The translations under genes and the position numbers were made by a program. A stretch of 64,000 bases of DNA from Orychophragmus violaceus (Eukaryota; Streptophyta; Magnoliopsida; Brassicales; Brassicaceae), in NCBI GenBank assembly GCA_030180135.1, contig CM058231.1, forward strand, positions 51,036,235-51,100,234, read 5' to 3'. Positions within the stretch are counted from its first letter, which is position 1; the number at the start of each line of letters is the position of its first letter. Below the pieces are notes generated by a model, which was not told the DNA's origin, ran no database searches, and was given only the letters and a program-made list of their open reading frames with translations. Shown here piece after piece: positions 55,631 to 64,000 of the stretch.

Positions 55631-56070
55631 ATCTAAGGGCTCCAATAAACCACTAGCTTATTAGCTCATATCTTCTCTAGAGTACAAAGCTCTAATAGAG
55701 TTGAATCTGAGTTCAAACTAGTTGGCTGTGTCTCCTAAACAGAATCGGTTTCCTTCTCTTAATTTTATTATGTTCTTGTTTCTTCTTGCTATTCAGAAGC
55801 TTAGTCTCTTCATTTCCATCATGGAATAAGAGCTAAGTCTCTCAAACTCTATCTAAGTGCTCCAATAAACCACTAGCTTTCTAGCCCATATCTTCTCTAG
55901 AGTACAAAGCTCTAATTGAGTTGAATCTAAGTTCAAACTAGTTGGTTCTTTCTCCTTAACAGAATCGGTTTCCTCCTCTTAATCTTATTATGTTATTTTT
56001 TCTTGTTGTTTTTCAGTAGCTGTGTCTCATTATTCCCATCATGGAATAAGATCTAAGTCTCTCAAACTCT
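55631..56070 (+). repeat. 220-bp tandem duplication in H 5' LTR
   Basis: Units begin ATCTAAGGGC (55631) and ATCTAAGTGC (55851). They are diverged by scattered substitutions, and only one unit exists in the 3' LTR. Confidence 0.88.
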
Positions 56071-56136
56071 AGCATGGTATCTTGGCCATGCCTTTAAATT
56101 ATCAGAGCTTCCTCATGGTTGTTTCAAGTTCTAACA

Positions 56137-56148
56137 TGGTATTAGAGC
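56137..56148 (+). other. Primer binding site of H
   Basis: TGGTATTAGAGC directly follows the LTR, one base different from the usual tRNA-Met site. Confidence 0.85.
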
Positions 56149-57780
56149 ATCTTGATTCTTGGCTGCAAATGTTCTGAAAAAAATAGAGGAAAACTCTCTC
56201 CCTCTCTCTCTCTTTTTTTCTCTTGCTTCCGCAATTCTCTAAGGACCAAACTTATGTTTTTACTTGGTTCCTTTCTCTTCTTGCTTGTTGCTCTATCATG
56301 TTTGAGGACTAACAAGTTCTTGTTTAAAAATCAGAGAAGAACAAGAGCAAAACTCTGTTTCTTTCACTCTTGGTTCTCTGTTTCTGTATGTCTTTCTTGC
56401 TTCCTCGAATTGTGAGTCAAACTGAGCAAAACTCAGTCCTTGAACAACTCCCATTCTCTATTCTATGAATTTGGTTCACATTCTCTTAATCCGAGCTTGG
56501 TGTTCCAAAATCTTCATACTCTTTCATTCTCTTGTGCACACACTCTAAATATGAGATTGTGTGTCATCTCCAGACTCTCAATTCTTCTTACACTCTCAAT
56601 ACTTCCTGTCACACTCTCTTGATTTGAGATGTGCAGATTCTTGGTTACTTATACTCTCTCAAAGTTCTCTCCTAAAGAGCCCTCTTTTACTTTCACAGAA
56701 ACTTACAATGAAAGCTCATTGTTCCTAATCAAAACTGTGATGCTTGAGGATTGTTATGTGATTTTTTTGGTGTTCTAAGGAGGAATTGCGAGTTTGACAT
56801 TGAGGATCAGTCACAAAAAGTGCTGGATTACAGTATATAAGTGGTGGTTCTCTTTGGTGTTTAAGTTTTATAGTTGAGGAGCTGATGAAGTCTCCAACAA
56901 ACCAGATGCAGTAATGAAGGTTCTCCCAAGGTGTAATGGCGATACTGAAGTTGTCCATTCAAGAAGGGAGGTCTTTTTTTCTCATGAAGGCTGTTGGAGC
57001 TCACACTGTTTTAAAGCAACAAAATGACTCAAGGAGCCATAAAAAGATGTGGTGTTGAAATCGAGAGTCAAATGGATTTTGACAGACGATGAATCTGCCC
57101 AATGCGCCAAGATGGAGTTCCTACCTTGAAGATGTGCTTAAAGCAAGTTTGTTTGTAATAATTGGATGTGCAAAGACTGATCAAGATTGGCTTGCACAAG
57201 TTTTCAATGTTCAAGTCATGGTTTGAAGCCATGAACAAGTCAAGAGTACAAGGGAGTTTAATCAAATCCAAACCGCACCAGAGGACAATGAAAAGGCTAC
57301 TCTCTAAACTCTTACCCTTTTCAATTTGTTAAATCCATTTCATTTATGTCCCATGACTATTTTTTTTGAATATCGTGTTTGAATAGTCAACTGCTTGTAA
57401 ACTCTATTGTCATGTAAATCCTTTCTTAATCCCCATAGCATATACTTTAAATTTTTCTTTTAATCTTGATTGAATGTTTAAAGGGAGGAGTAAGACTATG
57501 GAATACTCAAAGGAGGATTACATGGCATGAAGGGAGATGTATCAATTCATGAAGGGATGAATGAATGGAATCATGGAGGAACCGGTTCTAGAAATATTAT
57601 ATATACCAGGTCAGGCTTACATCAAGAGTCTGTGGGTAGCTATACTCTTTTTTCGTCCTTTTGGTTTTATACCAAAGAGGTTTTCCTTAAGGAGGTTTTT
57701 AATGAGGTAACTCCCGCAGCTCCAAGCTTGGACTTTGACCCCCTTTCCATGGCGTCCCGACGACCAAGCTTGCGGGGGAG
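56149..57780 (+). mobile_element. Internal region of non-autonomous element H
   Basis: 1.63 kb without gag or pol motifs in any frame; longest frames are under 90 residues and unrecognised. It ends in the polypurine tract TTGCGGGGGAG (57770-57780) before the 3' LTR, a copia-like arrangement. Its proteins would have to come from another element. Confidence 0.8.
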
Positions 57781-59124
57781 TATTAGAGAGTAAGATGGAA
57801 AGGAGGAGGAGAGGCTGAAGTCATGAAGACCAGGCCGAGACTCTCTCCTTGTTCAAGATTTTGCGTTGCTCAACAAAAGCCAAAGATGGATCAATCACTT
57901 AGTAAAAGCTAAGATGAAGGCATTTAGAAGGCTGAAGTTAAGTCAACATCGGAATCATAAGGAGTTATAAGCCTTGCGATGAATAAAGAGAAGATCAAGG
58001 GGGCCTATTGAAGAAAGATAAGCATGTGCATTATCATTGCCAAAGGATAAGTCTGTGCAAAAGTGGTGCCAAAGATACGCCTGTGCAAATATGGTGTGAA
58101 AGATAAGAATCTGCAAAAGTGGTGCCAAAGATCAGCCTGTGCAAAAGTGGTGCCAAATCAGAATGTGCAAAACTGATGCCAAAGATAATGTGCAAGAATG
58201 GGGCGGTCTGATAAGTGTGCAATATCATTGCCAAACATCTATTTGGATCCGCGAAGAGATTAGAACAAGGATCATGTGTGTTGACCACCAGAACTTGTCT
58301 CTATCTACCTTGAACTGACACCCCAGACCTGTTCCTTTCTCTCTTAGACAGAACAACATTTTATCTCTTATGAATTCAAATTCAAAGGGTTTAATCTCCC
58401 CCCCCCTCAAAAAAAACATATTTTGAATTAATGAGTGTTAGGAATCCTCCATTTGTCTTCACTATATATATAGATGTGTAACCATTTTTGTTATCCAACA
58501 CATTCAAAAATATACAAACATTTGATACACAAAAAAGTGTTTAAGTCTTTTCTCTCTTCCTTTACTTCTTTACAGATTATGATTTGTTTCTCATTGTGTT
58601 CATCTCTGTAGAAACAATGTAATCTGGTAAGAGCCCCGATTTAGGCTGCTAAGGCAGCCTAATATCATGATTGGATAACTCTTCCATAATTAATCCAAGT
58701 ACGAGGACAATTTGTTCATGTTAAGCTCTTACATTCTCTCTTCTTAAGGATAACACTTAACTACTTACTGATTTTGTCCATTCATATGAGTAAACTCTCT
58801 TAATGAGTTCTTTTAGCTCATGGATAAGATTTCATATAGTTAAGTGCTCCTATAAACCACTAGCTTACATGCTCTATCTTCTCTAGAGTACAGAGCTCTA
58901 GTAGAATTGAATCTGAGTTCAAACAAGTTGGTTCTTTCTACTAAACAGAATCGGTTTCCTTCTCTTATTCTTATTCTTTTCTTGTTTCTTGTTGTTGTTC
59001 ATGAGCTTAGTCTCTTCATTTCCATCATGGAATAAGAGCTAAGTCTCTCAAAATCTAGCATGGTATCTTGGCCATGCCTTCAAATTATTAGAGCTTCCTC
59101 CTTGTTGTCTCTGAAATTCTAACA
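57781..59124 (+). mobile_element. Element H 3' LTR (1344 bp)
   Basis: Starts TATTAGAG (TG expected; the left LTR has the same start) and ends TTCTAACA. The flanks attca (19095-19099) and cttcc (59125-59129) do not match, so no target duplication is seen. Confidence 0.86.
58018..58202 (+). repeat. 28-bp tandem repeats in H 3' LTR
   Basis: Counterpart of 54812-54998 with independent substitutions. Confidence 0.86.
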
Positions 59125-59356
59125 CTTCCTAGATGTCGAGGTTCGTAGTAATAACTGCTTATAAACTCAACTCCCCACTCCTCCATGCTGCACTAGATTT
59201 GCTTATTGCACATGTAGTTTCTTCCTCTCTCTCTTTCTTTATATCGAGTGTTTTGTTTTTCTCTTTCATTTTTCTGCATCGCTTTTGTTTTGTCTTCATT
59301 CTTCATGTTTGTTTTCGGTAAAACTGTTCATCTACTGTTGAAAAAACTTGAAATCG
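59125..59356. other. AT/pyrimidine-rich sequence without identified content
   Basis: No recognisable gene or repeat; CT-rich around 59220-59320. It may be the 5' untranslated part of the remnant that follows. Confidence 0.4.
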
Positions 59357-59696
59357 ATGTCGACAAAGGAGAAATCGGATGGTGCAGTGGTAAAGAAAGA
59401 GAAAGGATTTTGCGGATGACGACGTGTTCGATCATTCTGACTCGATTACGCATGCTGTGGATAACAAGAGTTTGTTTACGTCGTTTAGAGTGGCAGAGAA
59501 AGTTAAGCTAAAGCTTCTCCGGTCGGGTGAGACGCCGGAATCCGTCAGAACAGGCTATTTTTGTGATTACAAAGCCTATTTCGAGACGTGCTGCCTGATT
59601 TTCCTGATTCCTCGCTTCTTGCTGGAGTTTCTAGGCGAACTCGAGATGGCGTTCCCTCAAATGTGTCCAAACTTCGTTGAGCACTTGATCGGCTTG
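59357..59696 (+). pseudogene. N-terminal remnant of a plant transposon-associated protein
   Basis: ATG at 59357 opens MSTKEKSDGAVVKKEKG, which stops at about 59419. A second frame, overlapping by a one-base shift, reads VFDHSDSITHAVDNKSLFTS and continues through FETCCLIFLIPRFLLEFLGE and FPQMCPNFVEHLIGL, until copia element F cuts it. The second part resembles proteins annotated in plants as putative gypsy-type transposon proteins (family recall, not searched). Frameshift and truncation make it a pseudogene. Confidence 0.55.
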
Positions 59697-60416
59697 TGTT
59701 GGAATTCATACCGGTTTATAAAACAATTTTACAATCAACCTATGAATTTACTAGCCAGGAACTCATGCAAATACTGAAATAAATCTAAATTTAGAATCTT
59801 GAATATACCTGGATATTTTGCAGCGGAATAAAACGAGACAATTCGAGATTCCTTAGCACTCCAAGTGTTGTGCCTCTACCGGTATCCACACGTACACAAA
59901 CTGGATCAGACGGGATGCTAGTACCGTTGAGATCAAATCTCAAAGTAGAACGAACAGTTCGTCCTTTTGTATATTAGGTTTTATTTGCGGTTGTGTGTGT
60001 TAGTTTCAATAATCACACGCATGATATATATATATATATATATACTCACACCTCGTCATTAACCTAACACTTAGGTTAACAAAGTGGGCTAAGCCCAATT
60101 GATTAATTAGAAATTTACACCACTTAGTTTACTACACGTCCATTAATGGTCACATGTAAACTATAGTATATATATGACATATTTATATATCACATATATA
60201 TAATATTAAATATAAAACCCCAATAAGTTTATGATCCAGTTTTCTTAGGGGTGTGACCCTGTAGGATCATATGATATTAGTAATAGATTCTCAATCCATA
60301 GATTATAAGTGGTTTCTAGCAAAACATTATAACCACCTAATATTATATGATTGTCGAATCTCGACGTTACGACTTAACCAAGAATAGGTACAATTGATTT
60401 CAGGACATTCCCAATA
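59697..60416 (-). repeat. 3' LTR of element F (720 bp)
   Basis: Starts TGTTGG and ends CCAATA where CCAACA is expected, so one terminus carries a substitution. An (AT)n run lies at 60027-60046. Confidence 0.85.
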
Positions 60417-61237
60417 ATCTCCCACTTGTACTGGAATCATCCATTCCCATAATCCCTTTGTCTCTATATCTCGATCTTAGCATAAGGCAAGAAACGGTGT
60501 CATCCTTACTAAGCTAGATCACGTTTATCGAACTCCGATTTATACTGATCAAACAAACGACTGACATTCACCTCGTTAGAGCAGGGCCATGCATTTCTCA
60601 GTATTAAATCTTCGATAGGCTCTGAGATATTTATCTCCTGTTATATAGGAGGGACAAATTCCATCTTGTTCCATCCCTGTTCCTTACAAACTTCATAGCA
60701 CACCCAATCAATGTCTTTATAGTCACTTGTTACGGCTGACGTTTGACAATGTCAAAGTGAACTAATCCATAGGTAAGAAAATCATGATTAACTCAGGTCA
60801 AAGGACTACACTCTATAGTCGTCATGAGAAACTCATATGGCACTCATATAACAATTTTGTAGAGTTCTCATAGCGGGTCAATCCAACACTGTGTTCCCCA
60901 ACACATGTCTATGCGATTGGCTTTAATACAACATATTAAATGACTCCACGAAACTTAGTCATCAGCCACCTCACATACTAATCATCTTCAGTTATTAACG
61001 TCCCATTTTAATAACCTTGACTAGGGACCAATAATTTATATCATCTTTCACTTATAGGGTTTCATGATCAAGTCACGTACTTGATGACCTATAGAATGAA
61101 ATAAATTATTTTGGGACTTTATTTGTTATCCAATAACCAAATAAATCTGAAACAAATTTCATAAATCTGAAAACATAACCAAATGTATGTATACATGAAC
61201 ATCATATAAAAGGAAAATCCTCCCACTAGAATCAAGA
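60417..61237 (-). other. Post-pol module of element F
   Basis: Bounded by polypurine-like motifs (complements of 60417-60427 and 61220-61229). It aligns along its length with the modules of copies 1-3 despite substantial divergence in pol. No sense ORF. Confidence 0.8.
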
Positions 61238-63694
61238 TCACATCTTAAGAAACTTAATGCCTATAGCAGCAGTATGACTCTCATGCTTAGGCCGTGGAAG
61301 AGGCTTAGTCAATGAATCAGAAACATTTGCATCCGTCGAGACTCTGCTAATCTTCACATCTCCTCTATCAACAATCTCATGAATGAGATGATATCTCCTC
61401 ATAATGTGTTTGGACTTCTGGTGGGATCTAGGTTCTTTTGCTTGTGCGATAGCTCCATTGTTGTCACAATAGAGATCCATTGGGCTAGAAATACTAGGAA
61501 CCACACCTAGTTCAATAATAAACTTCCGAATCTAAACAGCTTCCTTTGCTGCTTCTGAAGCAGCAATGTACTCAGCTTCGGTTGTAGAGTCTGCTACGGT
61601 GCTCTGCTTGGAACTCTTCCAACTTACAGCTCCTCTATTAAGACAAAAGATAAAACCAGATTGTGATCGGTAATAATCTTTGTCTGTTTGGAAACACGCA
61701 TCGGTGTAACCACTCACAACAAGCTCATCATTTCCTCCATATACCAAGAACTTATCCTTAGTATTTCTTAAATATTTAAGGATGTTCTTGACTGCTGTCC
61801 AGTGACTCTCACCTGGATCAGATTGGTATCTACTCGTCATGCTCAAAGCACATGCAACATCTGGACGAGTACAGAGCATGGCATACATGATAGATCCTAT
61901 AGCAGAATCATATGGGATTCTATTCATCCGTTCTCGCTCGTCATGTGTCGGAGGACACTGATTCTTGCTGAGAGTTATGCCATGAGACATTGGTAGAAAA
62001 CCTTTCTTGGAATCACGCATTTGGAATCTGTGCAAGACCTTATCTATATAAGTATCTTGAGATAATCCAATAAGCTTATTTAATCTATCTCTATAGATTC
62101 TTATTCCAAGAATGTACGCGGCTTCTCCCATGTCTTTCATTGAGAAACAACTTCTTAGCCAGGTCTTTACAGAATTAAGCATAGGAATGTCATTTCCAAT
62201 CAGAAGTATGTCATCCACATACAATACTAAGAAAACAACTGCACTCCCACTAGTCTTCTTGTAAACGCAAGGTTCTTCTTCGTTTCTAATGAAATCAAAC
62301 TCTTTGATTGCCTCATTAAAATGAAGATTCCAACTCCGAGATTCTTGCTTCAAACCATAAATGGAACGTTGAAGCTTGCACACCTTCCTAGCATTTCCAT
62401 GGACTGTGAAACCCTCAGGTTGTGTCATGTACACATCCTCTTCGAGATTTCCATTAAGGAAAGCTGTTTTCACATCCATCTGCCATATCTCATAATCATA
62501 ATAAGCGGCAATTGCTAGGAGAATCCGAATGGACTTAAGCATTGCGACTGGGGAATAGGTTTCATCATAGTCTATACCATGAATTTGCTTGTAACTTTTA
62601 GCCACCAATCTAGCTTTGTATATCTGTATATTACCATCCATGTCTGTTTTCTTCTTGAAAACCCATTTACACTCAATGGTTTTGACACCATCAGGTAAAT
62701 CAACCAAAGTCCATACTTTGTTTACTGACATGGATTCCATTTCGGATTTTGCGGCTTCTTGCCATTTTTCGGAGTCAGAGCCCATCATTGCTTCCTCAAA
62801 GGACGTAGGTTCATCACTCTCTCTTATCAATAGTTCATGATGATCAGTCACCAAAAACCCATATCTAACAGGTTTGTGACGTATCCTCTCGGATCTACGT
62901 ACCTCAGGTTCCACAAGTGTAGATTCTACGACTCTTCGTAAATCTAATTGATCCTCTTCATGAGAATCCGGAACAATCTCCTGTGTTTCTCGAACTTCTT
63001 CGAGATGTACTTTACTCCCACTGTTTTTCTTGGAAAGAAATTCTCTTTCTAGAAAAGCACCATTACGAGCAACAAACACTTTGTTCTCGGTAGGGTTGTA
63101 AAAGTAATAACCTTTGGTTTCTTTGGGAAAACCAACGAAGTAGCATTTATCAGATTTGGGTCCGAGCTTATCGGTAAACATACGTTTAACATAAGCATCA
63201 CAACCCCAAATTTTCAGAAAAGACAAATTTGGAACTCTTCCAGTCCATATCTCATATGGTGTCTTCTCAAATGATTTTGATAGACATTTGTTTAGCGTAA
63301 ACGCAGACGTTTCTAGAGCGTATCCCCAAAAGTATAATGGAAGATCTGCATGACTCATCATTGATCGAACCATATCTAATAAAGTTCGATTTCTCCTTTC
63401 GGAAACACCATTCAGTTGTGGTGTTCCTAGAGGAGTGAGTTGTGAAACAATTCCACATTCTTTCAGATGGTCATCGAAAGTTTGACTCAAATATTCACCA
63501 CCTCGATCTGATCCAAGTGCTTTGATTGTCTTGCCAAGCTGGTTTTGTACTTCATTCTGAAATTCTTTGAACTTTTCAAAAGATTCAGACTTATGTTTCA
63601 TTAGATAAACATAACCATATCTACTGAAGTCGTCAGTAAATGTGATGAAGTACTGGTAGTTTCCTCTAGCAATTGTGTTCATCGGTCCACATAC
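61238..63694 (-). pseudogene. Integrase-RT-RNase H part of F polyprotein, one stop codon
   Basis: The minus-strand frame begins inside integrase at the G insertion (CGPM at 63694), then GNYQYFITFTDDFSRYGY, SDRGGEYLS and SERRNRTLLDMVRSM. RT has YVDDILLIGND, and RNase H has DSTTEAEYIAASEAA. A TAG at 61532-61534 replaces the Trp seen at the matching site in copies 1-3; the same frame then continues to 61238, ending after SLTKPLPRPKHE. Thus within the window F has only one nonsense change, and G's insertion separates it from its N-terminal half. Confidence 0.92.
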
Positions 63695-64000
63695 TGTTGG
63701 AACGTTTAGGGGTTAATCCTGATTCAGTTCTTCAGATTAATTCATCCTAAACATGCGGATCTAGGTTCTCTTGAATAGAAACATTAGATGATCTCACCTT
63801 TTACCTGTTTGTTGCAGCGGAAGAGATAGAACAGGTCAGAGATCAGATAGAAACACCGAGAGATGAATCCTCCAAAGGCTCACACACGCGATCACAGAAA
63901 ACGGCTGCTAGACCGGGCTGATGGGAGGCGCAGGGAGAGAGAGATTCGGCGCTGGGGGCTAGGGTTACTGGAGAAAACAGACACGAGTTTTATTTATAAC
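63695..64000 (-). mobile_element. LTR of copia element G, running off the window
   Basis: Starts TGTTGGAACG within F's integrase. It resembles the LTRs of copies 1-3 (shared CTCACCTTTTACCTGTTTGTT and GGCTCACACACGC) but belongs to a diverged subfamily. The other end and the element body are outside the window. Confidence 0.85.

Larger units (their letters stand above)
54645..56136 (+). mobile_element. Element H 5' LTR, part right of T
   Basis: Continues the LTR begun at 19100-19160 and aligns with 57842-59124. It ends TTCTAACA before a primer site. It contains eight or so 28-bp repeats, a TATATATA box at 55263-55270, a C-run at 55196-55208 and a 220-bp tandem duplication missing from the 3' LTR. 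Confidence 0.88.
59697..63694 (-). mobile_element. Element F: diverged Ty1/copia, truncated by element G
   Basis: Same general family as copies 1-3 but clearly diverged. It has a 3' LTR (59697-60416), polypurine tract, post-pol module and pol running up to 63694. The LTR of another copia element (G) is inserted in the integrase there, so the rest of F would lie right of the window. The left flank gcttg would be its target duplication, which cannot be verified. Confidence 0.9.

Overview
The window reads as plant nuclear heterochromatin made entirely of LTR retrotransposons, most of them nested inside one another. I found no ordinary host gene, tRNA, rRNA or CRISPR array. Plant origin follows from initiator-tRNA-Met primer sites (TGGTATCAGAGC), an Athila-type Ty3 element, a Ty3 integrase fragment with chromovirus-like motifs, and several Ty1/copia elements with plant-style polypurine tracts. 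Athila and the CGATCG-rich noncoding sequences suggest a Brassicaceae species, probably a pericentromeric region; that placement is inference.

Layout. 1-4868: a non-autonomous gypsy-like element in tandem form (internal tail, full 1758-bp LTR, internal region, truncated LTR), including a 48-bp minisatellite. 4869-9262: the broken 3' half of an Athila element (RNase H, integrase, post-pol region, LTR). 9263-19099: a decayed Ty3 element, split at 9930 by copia copy 1 (9931-17749, minus strand, TSD ggccc). 19100-59124: a non-autonomous copia-like element called H here. Its left LTR is split by a 35.5-kb composite called T (19161-54639, TSD gagac). T is a minus-strand gypsy-type element with a 3.84-kb LTR present in four copies (A-D) and only fragments of internal sequence. 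T contains copia copy 2 (23641-31458, minus strand, TSD cgggt) and element E (38771-51136), a decayed copia. E contains copia copy 3 (40436-48223, plus strand, TSD atttc). The nesting is therefore H > T > E > copia 3, four levels. 59125-59696: a transposon-protein remnant, cut by copia element F (59697-63694, minus strand), which is cut in turn by the LTR of another copia element, G, running off the window.

Function. The only intact coding genes are the two 1325-aa Gag-Pol polyproteins of copia copies 1 and 2. They carry zinc knuckle, protease, integrase, reverse transcriptase and RNase H motifs, flanked by LTRs that look identical, so they look recently mobile and possibly still active. Copy 3 differs by a one-base frameshift. 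All other coding material is decayed.

The most unusual signal is a palindrome, GTGTCGATCGACAC, that recurs in closely spaced pairs about 21 bp apart in two unrelated retrotransposon superfamilies: the Athila element (LTR and post-pol) and copia element E (LTR and leader). A second is a post-pol noncoding module of about 0.85 kb, conserved between diverged copia elements and bounded by two polypurine-like motifs.
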